Assembly (NCBI GenBank): GCA_956465555.1
Contig: OY101115.1
Coordinates: forward strand, 1,054,001-1,118,000
DNA: 64,000 nucleotides
Origin: Nitzschia sp. pyKryTriq1
Lineage: Eukaryota > Bacillariophyta > Bacillariophyceae > Bacillariales > Bacillariaceae
Direction of reading: 5' to 3'
A program made the translations under genes and the position numbers. This document shows, piece after piece, positions 21,072 to 32,600 of this stretch. The first letter of the stretch is position 1. Every line of letters begins with the position of its first letter. The notes beneath the pieces were generated by a model. That model did no database searches, was not told the origin of the DNA, and saw nothing but the letters and a program-made list of their open reading frames with translations.

Positions 21072-24000
21072 TCATTCTTCGTCTGCACCAGATGCATACG
21101 TTGTCTCCTCGTCGTCGATGGCATTACCGAGCCACTGCAGGACATTGTTACGCAAACCTTGTTGGGTTTCTTCAAGATCTTTCTGGACTTCGGAAGCTGT
21201 GGCTGGTAGAGTGGTATTCGTAGTAGGTTCCTTAGAAGTCGACTTTGGGGTAGGAGTGGGTCCTTGACGACTGGGAGATTCCGCTTGAACGGTGGAAGAC
21301 TTCGTTCCTTCGGGTTCGGCAGTTGGCACTGGTTTCTTGGTGCTTCTCGATCTAGTGCTCGGGCTTTTGGTCCTCGATCTAGTGCTTGAGTTTTTGGCTC
21401 TTGATCTAGTGCTTGGGCTTTTGGTTCTCGATCTAGTGCTTGGGCTTTTGGCTCGCGAGCTAGAGCTTTTGGTTCTCCTGCTCGGGCTTGCCGTCCTTGT
21501 CTTCGCTTGCTTGGAAAGACTCCTGTTTGATCGTTGACTTCTCGCGTTTCTTGACGAGCGCGACTTCGATCTAGCACTGTTCGACTCGACAACAGCGGCT
21601 GCTGCTGCTCTTCCTTCATAGGTTTGCCATTCTTCTTCTTCCGACGAAGAAGCGTCGTCTGCAGAGGCGACGCTCTCCTCGTAGTCTTCCATTTGCGTTC
21701 GGATTTGGTGATTCACGCGAGAGTGTTCCTCTGGATCATAAGTAGGTGCTTCTGACGCACTCTCCGTATCCAGTGCCAAGTCTTCCTCGAACTCGATGAT
21801 TTCAATCCCATTGGCCATACAGATGCGCTCCTGGAGATCTTTGAGTCGAGTATTCTTGAAATATCGACCTGATACAAATTGGGATGTGATGAAATCGTAT
21901 TTGCCTTCTTCGTTCAAGATATCCACGCAGTAGAAGCCGACAAACATGCACATCACGAAGAATCCAACGGCGTAACCAATGTAATACGGATATTTTTCGA
22001 ACGCAGAAGGAATATGACCTGCAAGGACACTCAGGAAGGCGACAAACAGAATGTATGGGGATTGCGTCAAGGCGTGATCCCTCAAATCGCATTCAATCAT
22101 GATGCTCGAAAGGATGGAACTTGTCGACAACGGACTGGCATGGTCACCGACAACTGATCCACTGAAAACTGCTCCTACCAACGCGTAGAAAAGTTCTGCA
22201 TTACCCTCTGTCTCAACATATAGCGGAACAGCAAGCAGTGGGAGCACAATTGTTTGCGCGGCTATGGAAGATCCTGTCGTGAGCGCAAGTAGAAATGTAA
22301 CGAAGAAGGCCACAGTCGGAAACATCTCGACTTGTAAATTTCCTTGGTTGATGAGATCGGCAAATAGTCGATCCATCCCGAGATCAAGGAAGAGTGCAGT
22401 TGTGGCCCACGCAAGAGTGAGGGTCATCAACACTGGTGTAACAGTAGCACCGCCCTTGAAAAAGCATTGCGCTCCGTCTTTGAGGGACACAAATGGCTTG
22501 TACTCCGTTTTCACAGGAATCTGTTGCTGTAGTGCAGCCTCGACCTCTTCGATGTCTGGCTCTTCCGTTGACACCACGCATCCGATGAGCCCTGGGTCAC
22601 TTTCCTCGGAAGCACTCGCTTTTAGGCTGTGCAAAATGAAGTCAGCATTTCTTCCCTTGCCTGACTTTCCACCATTCGACGGTCTTCTGTTGTAGGGTGC
22701 ATTCATTGTTCTGAAGGCAGATACCACGCTGTGATTCGGACCATACTCGGTGGCTTCACCGTTCTCTTGAATTTCCACGCGTTGCAAGAAATAGTAGATC
22801 TGAGCGACAACAGCCGCACCAATAGTGCAGTAGATCAACGCAGCCATGAATTCAGAAGCATTGTCCACCGAATCTGGGTCGCTTACAAAGGCAAACGCCA
22901 ACCAAACTGCCACGCTCCAAAAGCCAATCGGTACCCACAGGTTTCGAGCAAGTCGAGGGATTTCTGATTCCGGTCGAGAGATCTTCTCCCGCAAGGTCCA
23001 TTTTGTCACGCCACCAGATTCGATGAAAAGCCAGCGCTCTCTTTCTGCGACAAGCATAGGCCCTAAATCGCGTCTTGATAAAATCAGGAGGGGTACAAGA
23101 CACAACAGGAAGATGGGATAGAATTGGTACTTGATTGATCTCACAAACACCATCCAACCATCATCAGGTACAGTCAGATCATCAAATCCCATATCGACAA
23201 GCTTGTCAAGTTGTGTTTGGATCAAAGCAGAGCCAAATCCAACCCAAGTCGAGAGAGGGTTGATCGCCGCAACGGGCACTCCCGTTGTCTGAATCAAGAA
23301 GGCATATTTCTCAAGCGAGACAGGGAAGAGTCGGAAGTAGGGGGAAACAAGTTCACCAATAAAGATGATGCTTGCGTAGGGATCGAAAAAAAGAATGATA
23401 CCAGCAACGAGTACCATAATCTGACCAAGAATAATGGAATTCGAAAATTGGCTCACTTGTTTGATCACAGCCGAGACGCCCCCGCTTCTGCGAATCATCG
23501 CCGCCAGACCTGCTACACACAGCGAGAAGGTATACCTATGGAATCGGAAGAGAATAAGATCGTGAGCAGGGGTCTTTCGTGCAGGATTGCTGGTCATAAA
23601 GACACGGACATGAAAGTTTTACTTACAGGTATACGTTTTTCTCTTCCGAAGCCACAGTGATAATGTATTTTGTGATAATCGATTTGAAACCCATAATGAA
23701 CGATCCAGTAAACATACACCCTCCAATGAACAATCCAATCATTAGAGTGTAGATGACATGGAGGTCGCTAACGAAACCCAGTACACAAATCACCATCATC
23801 GGAATGGTTGACATCCATTTCTGGAAGGTTTGAACATTAATTGAAACTGAATTGTCAAGCTCTCCATCAATCCAAAATACAACTTCAACTGTTGTCTTTC
23901 CTCTTTCCTTAGAATAGAATGTCCCGGCGTTGATTGATCTGGGCAAGGCAAGTGGATCTTCGGGAAGGGCCAAGTAGCCTTGATAAACCTCTTCTCCATT

Positions 24001-24237
24001 TACAAACGTTTGGTAATGCAGAATCTGGGTGGTGTTTCCACCAAGTCCATCTTTCCAAAGCAATCCATCGATATGCGCATCCGTTGCCTCGTCGAAAAAC
24101 AAGGTAAGGGCGGGCAGTCCAGTTCTGGTGTCACTCAGGGACAGCGACGTGAAGGTTGTATCGATCGTATAAGCAAGTGCTCTGCTTGTGGCTTGTGCCA
24201 AGAACAGGAGTCCCAGGCAGACCTTCATCGCGATCAT
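21072..24237 (-). CDS. NhaC-type Na+/H+ antiporter with lumenal N-domain and Arg/Ser-repeat tail
   Basis: Two exons, 24237-23627 and 23535-21072, with a 91-bp intron (23626-23536) joining K-N-V-Y-L | Y-T-F-S; 1024 aa. The start at 24237 gives a signal peptide (MIAMKVCLGLLFLAQATSRALA); an in-frame ATG at 24387 lacks one. A soluble N-terminal domain of about 140 residues follows, then many membrane spans of the NhaC family: AAMIRRSGGVSAV, LTTGSSIAAQTIVLPLLAVP, GAVFSGSVVGDHASPLSTSS, all characteristic. NhaC proteins exchange Na+ for H+. The last 250 residues are hydrophilic: an acidic stretch (ASADDASSSEEEEWQ) and tandem T-[KR]-S-P-S-T-R-S-R units (about 21330-21480 in DNA), an SR-like tail likely to be phosphorylated. 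Bacterial NhaC has neither the N-domain nor this tail. Confidence 0.88.
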
Positions 24238-25005
24238 GGTCAATAGTTGGAAAGAAAAAGGACGATGTGCCCGATATGGTAATGACAAAGGCACGAAGTA
24301 TGGCGACTTGTTGAGATCTTCGGTGGTGGTTGGAGAGTGTTTGGGATCCCACATCTGCCACCAGTAGTCGCTGAAAAGTGGGGGCAATAGTGGAATTCGA
24401 TCGCCAGATAGTGATCATATCTCGATATACATATTCTAATATTCGTTTATCCTCAGCCTACTTACAGAACGACATGTCTCTTTGAAAGAATTCCATCTAA
24501 GTGACTTAGTCAGATTGCGAGCGCGGCGAACTATCCAGCAGGGCGCGCGTGAGTGAGGGGGAGAAGCACAGACTGTTGTTTTTCCATGCCTTGCATGCTC
24601 GAAATGCCTGCCTGGCGTGCAGAGATTAAATCGAATCCAGCCTAATTAGAGGATATCTGCGCGCCCGTACCGCTTCAGCCGTTGTATTTGAAATTATATT
24701 GAAAGTCCTACATGCACGAAGGGTTTTTATCCAAGCCTTTAAACGGCCATCAACGACCGTATGTAGAGCCCGGTAGGAAAATAACGCCTTCCCACCGACG
24801 TTTGTCCTGCACGGAACGAAGCAGATGCATGCAGGGATCATCGTCCACCGACTGTTTGCATCTGCTGCCGAGACGACGAAAGCTTTCACAACAACATTAC
24901 AAACAGAATAAAAGCTTTGCAGCCACTTCCATTACACGGTACCGTATTGCATTATTCCAATCTATCTGTTGGAAGCAGTAGACAACTCACAAGTAAACAG
25001 GAACA
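24238..25005. other. Divergent intergenic region
   Basis: Promoter region between the NhaC gene (minus) and the His-rich gene (plus). AT-rich near 24415-24460, GC-rich (GCGCGCG words) near 24515-24560. One GGTACCGTA word near 24938. No gene seen. Confidence 0.4.
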
Positions 25006-26323
25006 ATGAGCAACATGTACGATCACCACAACATGCCTCCACCGGGATACCATCACCGGCCTCACCATCATCATGTGGGTCCTCCCCATTCCCACCCGCA
25101 TCCTCATCACATGCACCACCATATGATGGGGAATCGTCCCCCCCTTGCCACCAAGCAGGTCCACTCCAACGTGCAGCCTTTCGAGCAACACCCTCACCAC
25201 TGGGTGAAGCCAGTGACACACGTGCATGCAGCAGTGCCCCAGCCGCAACCTCACCCCAGACAACAATCGGCACCTCCTGCGCAGCCAATTCGCTTGCAGT
25301 ATGATGCTGTTTCGACCCCCAACGTGACGAAGCCACAGCAACCATTGTCCGCCAAGCGCCAAGTGAAAACTCCCATCACACTGTGTTTCGAGCGAATGTT
25401 GGGTGCAGGTAAGAACCAAAGTTGCAAAATCGCAACACCGATTTTGAAGAACAACCATTTCCTGACTTTTTCATTTCGTTTCTTTTCAGCTGAGGTTCTT
25501 GAGAGGAGCGATGAAGACGAAGATAGCGTAGATCCTGCTCCGCCCAAGAGGAGCAAGCTCTCACACAAGTGGGACCTTGAAAGTGTTAAAGAAGAAGCTG
25601 CGCCTCCAATGAAGAAGGCGATGCGTCGTCTCAGTGATCCTCGACACAACAGCCCAGCACCAAAGCGACGTTATGATCCCAACGATCCCTTTGATAGAAT
25701 CTTGCATGATGAGGAGCTGTACAAAAAGCTCGTTCTGAACATGGCTTTGCAGCGTCAACCAAAAGACAACCCAACTAAAGAAGACGCAGAGCCACCTTCT
25801 AGAGTCATCCTTGAGGGATTCTACTGGAAGGAGTATCCTGAATGCGAGCAAATTCTTTACGACTCCATGCCCGCGTACTATGAATTGTCCACTCAACAGC
25901 GCCAGTCTAAACACCAGCAAGCATTCAACAATGATTTGGTTAAGAATGTGAGAAAGGTTGCCGACGAGAGTGGATATGAGTTTGATGCCTTCTTCACCGA
26001 TAAGAAACTACGCGACAGAATCCGATGCTTTTTCAAGGTAAGTCTAGCAAACGACTGACTCCTGCTCTATGAAAAGCTGCAACATCACTGATCCTGACCA
26101 TTGTCTTTTCCTTCTACTTTAGACTCACTTGCAAAACGCAAAGAAGCGTCTCACGACCATGCAAAAGCATTCGAATTCGCTTGAACAAAAGGCGACCCTC
26201 CAAGCGTTGATCCAGGCAGTCGAGTCCTCGGATTACTCCACTGGTCCGAGCGTTGACAAGAACAATGAGCGGAATGAGTCTAGCGCAGAAAGCTTTCGTA
26301 AGCGACGCCGCTCGTTAGATTAA
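25006..26323 (+). CDS. His-rich, probably nuclear diatom protein of unknown function, 383 aa
   Basis: Three exons, 25006-25408, 25490-26037 and 26123-26323. Residues 1-75 are extremely His/Pro-rich (HHHH runs, [10 protein letters not shown]). The middle has basic clusters that could be nuclear signals ([25 protein letters not shown]). The best-defined domain is at about residues 225-330: a segment [21 protein letters not shown] followed by [25 protein letters not shown] and the helix [14 protein letters not shown] recall this F-Y-W...Y-P...L-Y-D-S-M plus Q-R-Q-S-K-x-Q-Q-A-F-N-N pattern from uncharacterised diatom proteins, from memory only. The C-terminus is basic (FRKRRRSLD). The first intron is 81 bp, divisible by three and stop-free, so retention would add 27 residues without a frame break. 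Confidence 0.75.
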
Positions 26324-27029
26324 ATTGGCGCCGTTTTGCTCCGCTGATTCTGGCCAACACAAGGACGCGTATTATCTCTTTGATGCACCAACTGCAGGAG
26401 ACGCCCTCTTGCCGCCCATCCAACTACCCACAGGGAAAGCACGTCTTACCACACACAACTTTCTATATAACGATATAACCACATCATTTTGCATTATATT
26501 CATATACATGTTTCGTCAGTACAGATATTGGATGATTTCGGCCTTGCACAAAAGGCTCCACCTCTTGTAGAAGAAGTGCTCCCATGGGACCGGGATTATA
26601 TATCTAAAATTAGTCGTCGTCGTCCTGTGCGGTACAACTCTAGCACGGACTATATGTACATCATGTTCAAAGCGGCAAACTGCTTTTTCTAGACTGTCGA
26701 TTCGATGTACAGTACCAGTACCGGTACCAATTTTCCACTCTTCCATCCGTAGACGAGGGACCACAATCAATCACTCCTTTCAACGGCAAGCCCTCATTCA
26801 ACAAAGATTTTTCTGCAAGAGCCGAAGCTAATCAATCTCCAATATATAGCTTCTACAAAATAACGTATAGAGAGTACTCTATCGATATATTCTTCTATGG
26901 TGCAATTGTAACACGCCTTCAAAGTGTGTTGCTTGATGCGGTGGGAATGTTAATGTTGAAATCTCGATGCTGCACAAAACTTATTCCGAATGGTTTCCGT
27001 GTCCCTTAAATAAGAGTGGAAGAGTCTTA
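26324..27029. other. Convergent 3' intergenic region
   Basis: About 700 bp between the 3' ends of the His-rich gene and the cyclin gene; AT-rich with a GTACAGTACCAGTACCGGTACC word near 26708-26729. No gene seen. Confidence 0.4.
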
Positions 27030-28103
27030 TTAAACCCTGGTCGGTCTCGACGGCTCATAATATACAGTTGTTGGGACCAGTCTTGAAAAGCCACTAGGGC
27101 TAGCAGCTTGAGGCGAAATACTGCTGCAGAATCGGCTGTTGCCGCCGCCGTCCCCAGCCAGACCTTCGTAGAGCCGGATTCTTATATCACGGAATTTGTC
27201 GTCACAATCAACCTGAACGGCTGTTGAAAGGATTTCAAGAGTAAGACGTTGCATGGCCGTAGTCATGTTCAGATTGTCAAACGAATTGATCAAGGCCGCC
27301 AGTGCAATCATGGAAGACTTGATGTCTATCAAGTCCACGTCGCTGACTGCGATTTCCGTCTGGTACTTCGCAAGTTCTAGAGCTACGTCTCGCATCTCAT
27401 TGTTTACAATATACTCAGGTATCAGGTCCAGCAAGTACTTCGAAAACGCCAGTGCTGTCGGAGGGTTCATCATGAACCCTAGGGAATCCAACATCGATTC
27501 CTCCATTTCTTCGATCTCCCTCGCCTCGAAGGCTCCTCGGCTCAATTTCGCCACAAGCCCGGAGTCCATTGCTTCATGCTCATGAATCTTCACGCTACTG
27601 TAGAAGCATACCATCGAAGCAAGTTGAAATTGACTACGATCCGTGTACAGTTCGTGGTCAGTATCCTTGGATGCGATGAATCGATCCAAACAGGACAGAG
27701 CAGTAGCCACCGTCTCTCGTTTGTAGCCGCAGAAGTCACTTATTTGGTAGCACCACTCGGCCATGCGGAATCGACATTCGGGATCTATGGGTTCGAGTTC
27801 AAAAGTCTCCACGATGGTGTCTACATCCATTGCATCGGCGTCAGCGTGGCTCCTCGGCGAACCATTCTTGGCTTGGCGATTTCGTACAAGATCTTGCCGA
27901 CGAAAGTAATTCTCGACTCTATAATGCGCCTCCTCTTGTTGCCGCATCGCCCTGATCGTGTCCAAGGAGGAAGAAGAAGAAGACGAAGACTCATCTTCTT
28001 CCGCCACCGTCAGTTCACCGTACTGTCTTCTCGGCCCACCCACGGTGGATACAATATTGTGGCACACGTTCGATTGAACCATCTTTCTCGTTCCCTCGTT
28101 CAC
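27030..28103 (-). CDS. Diatom-specific cyclin (dsCYC type)
   Basis: Intronless, 357 aa. The cyclin N-box is at about residues 105-240: FRMAEWCYQISDFCGYKRETVATALSCLDRF, then LASMVCFYSSVKIHE and the conserved REIEEMEESMLDSLGFMMNPPTALAF. This WCYQ.SDFCGY signature and the MNPPT box mark the expanded diatom-specific cyclin group, which couples cell-cycle re-entry to light and nutrients; the cyclin partner would be a CDK. The N-terminal region is acidic/Ser-rich ([24 protein letters not shown]), and Y-R-V-E-N-Y-F is typical of the family. An alternative start eight codons downstream (28079, MVQSNVCHN) is possible. No destruction box that I can identify. Confidence 0.88.
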   Translation of the reverse strand: MNEGTRKMVQSNVCHNIVSTVGGPRRQYGELTVAEEDESSSSSSSSLDTIRAMRQQEEAHYRVENYFRRQDLVRNRQAKNGSPRSHADADAMDVDTIVETFELEPIDPECRFRMAEWCYQISDFCGYKRETVATALSCLDRFIASKDTDHELYTDRSQFQLASMVCFYSSVKIHEHEAMDSGLVAKLSRGAFEAREIEEMEESMLDSLGFMMNPPTALAFSKYLLDLIPEYIVNNEMRDVALELAKYQTEIAVSDVDLIDIKSSMIALAALINSFDNLNMTTAMQRLTLEILSTAVQVDCDDKFRDIRIRLYEGLAGDGGGNSRFCSSISPQAASPSGFSRLVPTTVYYEPSRPTRV

Positions 28104-28965
28104 GGGTCACTTCTTGATCTACAATGGGCCTCTAGAGCTAGTGCGATATCGGTGCTAATGCTGTTGCAAGTTGACAGAGAGAGAAAGAGAGACTCGATGT
28201 TGTTGCTATCAGATTCCACACTTGTACTTGTTTTGATCACTTTGTGGTCGCTCTTATCTTTCGCCCATCGTTGGAAGTGGTAAAACGACTTCCCGCTTCT
28301 CACGGTGAGCGAATGTTGTACGAAGGGAGAAAAATCCTGAAAGATCTTCACGTTCCGTGATTTTACAGCATGTGGCGGCGATCGCTGAAAGTTCTGCTTC
28401 CGAGCTCGGCGTGCTCGCAATGGAATAATAATCAATCGTGATAACTAGGCACTGTACAGTCCAGCACAAAGCGTCGTGACTCCTTTTGTCGTGACTGACC
28501 ACACCGTTACAAGTAATGGTACGAGTACAGTAACGCACTTGGCACTTCGACGACGACGACTACCGGTACCAGGTACAGTACGAAGAGTACCGGTACTCCT
28601 AGCACGTCGTCGCACGAGTGAATCCGTCGGTCTGTCCGTCATCCTTCTGATCTCGGTTCTCGCGCTCAAAATCTCGTGGTGGTCGGCCTTCGAAAGTTCA
28701 CAGTAGAGAGAGCGAAATTGCGGATGGCGATGGTTTTTGCTGACTGTTGACGTCTTGTGATGCCACCCATTCTGAATCCCAAACAAGCACACAAACTATC
28801 CGTCATAGACGATTGCCGAATAGGTAAGAGACTTTTGCTGCCACAGAGACCATGTTGTCTACTGCCCTCCAGCTCTTTCTCCCTTTTTGTTCCAGCTTTC
28901 TCATCATTCGCTCGTTTCTTGTTGACCGTATTCGTAGTGTAAGAAAGCATTCTGCCCCGACAAAA
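28104..28965. other. Divergent intergenic region with GTAC cluster
   Basis: Promoter region between the cyclin gene (minus) and the carboxypeptidase gene (plus). GTAC/TACCGG palindromes cluster at 28518-28605. The last 110 bp include an in-frame extension to an ATG at 28852 and a possible intron-like GTAAGAG near 28822; the true 5' end of the carboxypeptidase mRNA cannot be fixed. Confidence 0.45.
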
Positions 28966-30363
28966 ATGGTCACAATTAGTATTTCCGACACCTATGATGG
29001 TGGCAACGTCAAGTTTATCCGTCAGCAACACAACGAAAATGATTCCAGGATCATCGACGTGATTCTTCACATCAAACCCGACGTGTACACGGAACTAGAG
29101 AAGATTGGTCACATGCAATATTTCTCGTTCCGAGCTTCCATCAGCGGCCTGGACAAGGACAGCTTCCAGCCCACGCAAAAGATCAAGTACATTCTGGAGA
29201 ATGCTGAGGCAGTAAGTTATCCAGAAGCGTGGCCCAGGAGCACGGTGTGCTATTCCACCAATGTGGAAGACCCGGATAGTTGGAAGAGAAACCAGGACAC
29301 TTTCTACATGGATGGAAAACTTACTTGGGAGCACGAGCATACTCGGAATGGCAGTGTCTACTTCAGCTACTTCCCTCCCTATTCGTATTCTCGCCATTTG
29401 GGATTGATTGCTCGATGTAGTGAGTACGCAAATGTGGAGAGTCTTGGCCAGAGTTTGGAAGGCAGAGAGATGGAATGCATTTCTGTTGGAGAAGGAAATA
29501 GGACTTGCTGGATTATCCATCGTCAACATCCAGGCGAGACCATGGCAGAACATTATGCCGAGGGACTTCTGACTCGTTTGCTCGGTCTAGATACCAACGG
29601 AGAGGTTGACGATCAGGTGAAGCGTGTCCTCAAAATGTACAAGTTTTACATTGTCCCCTGTATGTGTCCTGATGGTGCCGTTCGTGGGCACCTTCGTACC
29701 AATGCAGCTGGAGCGAACTTGAACCGAGAATGGACTACCAAACGATTTTATGAAGCTCCCAGGTTGGATCGCTCTCCCGAGGTATATTGCGTTTTGAATA
29801 AGATGGATGAAACTGGCGTAGACTTATTCTTGGATGTCCACGGAGACGAAGAGATGCCGTACAACTTTCTTTCGGGAGCTGAGATGATCCCTCACTGGAA
29901 CAAACGCATGGAAAGTTTGCATGGAGCATTCTGCGCTTCCTACTCCCGGTCTAATTCTGACATGCAACAGAAGTATGGTTACCCGCCAGCAACTTCCCGC
30001 GAGACTGCGTTGGAGTACATGAATGTTGCTACCAATCAAGTCTCCAATCGATTCAACTGTTTGGGGATGACTTTGGAAATGCCATTTAAAGATTGCCTCT
30101 CGAACTCAGACCCGGACTACGGCTGGACTCCTGCTCGCTCTCGAAAATTGGGTGCTTCTGTTTTGGACCCCGTGGAATACATTCACCAGTATTTGCGAGA
30201 TGACTCGGACTTTTGGACTCGACTCCCTGCGGAGGATGCCTACATCCCGCCCACGAACGATTATCATGGAGAGCTGAAAGGACTGGATGACTTTATCCCC
30301 TTGTCCAGACGTTTCTACTCTGATGTGCACGAGTCCCATAAACCTGCTGAAGAACGAGGATAA
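28966..30363 (+). CDS. Zinc carboxypeptidase, M14 family (cytosolic carboxypeptidase-like)
   Basis: Metallopeptidase that removes C-terminal residues; this subgroup resembles bacterial M14 enzymes that start with an I-S-x-x-F/Y-D-x-G-N-[IV] motif, as here (TISISDTYDGGNVKFI). No introns from 28966; 465 aa. Catalytic elements: the zinc motif H-P-G-E (RQHPGETMAEHYAEGL), PCMCPDGAVRGHLRTNAAGANLNREW (substrate-binding Arg and N-R-x-W), the third zinc ligand in LDVHGDEEMPYNF, and a final T-L-E-M-P-F-K-D that carries the catalytic Glu. A start at 28852 would add a hydrophobic segment that might be a signal peptide (LSTALQLFLPFCSSFLIIRSF), so secretion is possible; the 28966 start matches bacterial relatives in length. 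Confidence 0.88.
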   Translation: MVTISISDTYDGGNVKFIRQQHNENDSRIIDVILHIKPDVYTELEKIGHMQYFSFRASISGLDKDSFQPTQKIKYILENAEAVSYPEAWPRSTVCYSTNVEDPDSWKRNQDTFYMDGKLTWEHEHTRNGSVYFSYFPPYSYSRHLGLIARCSEYANVESLGQSLEGREMECISVGEGNRTCWIIHRQHPGETMAEHYAEGLLTRLLGLDTNGEVDDQVKRVLKMYKFYIVPCMCPDGAVRGHLRTNAAGANLNREWTTKRFYEAPRLDRSPEVYCVLNKMDETGVDLFLDVHGDEEMPYNFLSGAEMIPHWNKRMESLHGAFCASYSRSNSDMQQKYGYPPATSRETALEYMNVATNQVSNRFNCLGMTLEMPFKDCLSNSDPDYGWTPARSRKLGASVLDPVEYIHQYLRDDSDFWTRLPAEDAYIPPTNDYHGELKGLDDFIPLSRRFYSDVHESHKPAEERG

Positions 30364-30445
30364 AGCGACGATCACTATAGTTGTCTGTCTAATGGGACTC
30401 TCTATGACGGATTTAACGATATTTATGAATTCATTTTTACAACAG

Positions 30446-31057
30446 CTACCATTCCAAGTCTTCTGGGCGGACGGGGTGATCCAAAGGTATCACGCTCTCT
30501 TTGTTCTTATCTCGAGGCAGGGCTTTGCGCATATCCAGAGCATCTTCCGGTAATTCCCCAGAATAATAATCTAAAACTCTCCGGTAGGTCACATAGCCGA
30601 ATTTCGAGTACATCTCTTGTGCCAAGCGATTCGACTTTCGAACAAATAGGTCTACAAAGTATGCTGAATAAGTGTGGATACAAAGACTTTCAAAGTCATC
30701 CATCAATGATTTGGCCATTCCCAAGCGACGATACGCTGGGGCAACAGTCACGGCGGAAACATGCCCATGCCATAGTTTCCCTTCACCTTCCGCTTTCCCA
30801 AGGATATACCCCATGAGACCACCGTTGGGAGCTTCAGCAACCAGGAAGGATTCGGGCCAACGTGACATGTAGGACAAGTACTGAAAGAACAGAGCCATGA
30901 AGACCAATGATAAGCCAGGATAATCTCAAACAAGAAGACGAATCACATCGGATTGGAGACTTACGAATGACATGTTGTAGGTTTCTGTCAGCACGTCCAA
31001 ATTGATGTTGTTGAATTTCAACAGGTCATCCATGGTGAATTCACGTAAGGTCGTCAT
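30446..31057 (-). CDS. NAA20: N-terminal acetyltransferase B catalytic subunit
   Basis: GNAT acetyltransferase that acetylates proteins starting Met-Asp/Glu/Asn/Gln co-translationally. Exons 31057-30965 and 30880-30446 with an 84-bp intron (30964-30881) joining Y-N-M-S-F | Y-L-S-Y-M; 175 aa, against 178 in human. Conserved: MTTLREFTMDDLLKFNNINLD at the N-terminus, YLSYMSRWPESF, GYILGKAEG, HGHVSAVTVAPAYRRLGMAKSLM (acetyl-CoA Q/R-x-x-G-x-G/A loop), and the C-terminal VDLFVRKSN..A..MY.K.GY. The in-frame ATG at 31138 is less likely than 31057 because the family begins with M-T-T-[LI]-R. The 3' end lies 82 bp from the carboxypeptidase stop (convergent). Confidence 0.95.
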
Positions 31058-32355
31058 CTCGATGATTGATTGATTCCTCACTCTTTCTTCGTTTTTGGCT
31101 CGTGATGGAAGTATCTTGCTGAGGTCCCTTCTTGACAACGTTGTGTTGAAAACAAGTTAGGGTGAGTGGTGTGTGGTGTGAATTGTGAATTGCAGCAGTA
31201 AAAAATAGGGAAAATATCCAGCGTTGTCAACAAGCGACAACTCAACAGGGAGCTGGGGGAATTCGGTACTTTGGGGCTTATTAATTCGGTTTACAACTCG
31301 GGGAAAGCCCCCGATTTGTGCGACCACTTTGACCAATACGAACACTCAGACCCGAGTGTTGAGTCAGGGGTAAATAAGACTCCTGTGTTGAGTGATGTCT
31401 GGCGAGGTGGTACCGGTACTACGGACGATGATGATTCCATCCGATGGTCCGGTCGGCCGAGTGGATCATGATCCTGGAGCTGATTTTCCGCAAGTGTACC
31501 GGTACCGGTATAGTGGTTTGGGAACCACTACCAGTTTTTGGTCTGATAAGTCGTACGAGTTACGAATATTTCGTTTCCAATATTATGAGCTATTTTATCT
31601 CTATACTTTCTGCTTTTATGAATGTTCGAGATGGCCCCATGGGTCTGTTACACATGGTTTCCATGGGCCTTTAACTCGTGCTTCGTTGGGCCCAGAGCTC
31701 TTGATCTACTGGACGTATAGTCCTCGGTCTCGTAACAGTATTGAGTAACGAGTCGAGTCCTGTATCGTCCGTACGTCGCTCGTTGTACGTCATCATCCGA
31801 ACGTTTCTCAACAAGCGTCGAGTTCCGAGTCGTATCAGTCCATTGTTCATTGAATATTCGGATGAAATCGAGAAACTCTACCGGCCGGTGTCGGCAGACT
31901 ACTACTCTGGAGAGCAAGAGACTTCAGAGATATCCTTCTATCACCAGTAACCCACAATCTGATCTATTGCAGCAAAGCTACGCTTTCTTCAAAGATTCCT
32001 TCTCATGCTGATTTTCATTCTTCTTGGCTCCAGTCTTGTTGCTGATGATTCTCAGGAGGAGCAGAAAGATGCACCACTGCACTCAGAACGAAGTACTGGT
32101 ACTGCTTACTCTAGCCTATACAAACGCCAGATCGCAGCGACTGTCCTCACCTCAAGCGTGACTATAATGGACTATCATACGAAAAATATATATGCATGTA
32201 ATACTCTACTACTCACTCGTACTAGCTACTACTAATGATACAAGTTCCTCTAATATTTTATGAGTCTTATTCTATACATGCCAAGAACAAGTTATAGCCA
32301 GGGGGTGACAGCATTTCATATCGACCATCTTCGGCTCACTTTGTATTTATTTCAA
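31058..32355. other. Long intergenic region, no convincing gene
   Basis: About 1.3 kb between NAA20 and the SECIS-bearing 3' UTR. It has TACCGG words at 31411-31425 and 31495-31515, a palindromic CACTCAGACCCGAGTGTTGAGT near 31343-31365, and short open frames with no family features or consistent codon use. The right-hand end is presumably the tail of the 3' UTR of the selenoprotein-like gene. Confidence 0.4.
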
Positions 32356-32430
32356 GTCTGTACTTCCTGTTTCACCAACGCACGCGAGCTATGAGGCTGT
32401 TTGTGCATTGGGTCATTACGGAAGCAAAGA
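32356..32430 (-). promoter_or_regulatory. SECIS-like element in the 3' UTR of the gene at 32601-33527
   Basis: Read on the minus strand this folds as a eukaryotic selenocysteine insertion element. Lower helix: GCUUCC (32425-32420) with GGAAGU (32367-32362). Core: AUGA at 32416-32413 opposite UGAA at 32374-32371, which can form the tandem G-A / A-G quartet. Upper helix: a 9-bp pairing of CCAAUGCAC (32411-32403) with GUGCGUUGG (32383-32375), one pair being G-U. The unpaired AA follows directly at 32402-32401, ten bases after the AUGA. The 19-base apical part can form a 3-bp mini-helix (AGC/GCU), as in form II. It begins about 185 bases after the stop codon. Confidence 0.7.
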
Positions 32431-32600
32431 AAGGAAAGCATGCCCTTTTTGAAGCGGTACCTTCGATCCAGGCAAGTACAATATGTAAATCAAGAGAAGG
32501 CGATGCTGCTTTTTCATTTCGATTCCAGGACAGTCCTCGTATAGTCTGACTGTCTGTCTGTCTGTGAGAGCATTCAGTGAACAACATCGTGTTGGTTCTA

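Noticed and set aside
28852-28965. N-terminal extension of the M14 carboxypeptidase
   Set aside because: It looks like a signal peptide, but family members begin at the position of the 28966 start, and a weak donor site near 28822 makes the 5' structure unclear.
31741-31950. Plus-strand open frame of 69 codons (SNESSPVSSVRRSLYVI)
   Set aside because: No start context, domain or codon-use signal, and the opposite strand is also open; treated as chance.
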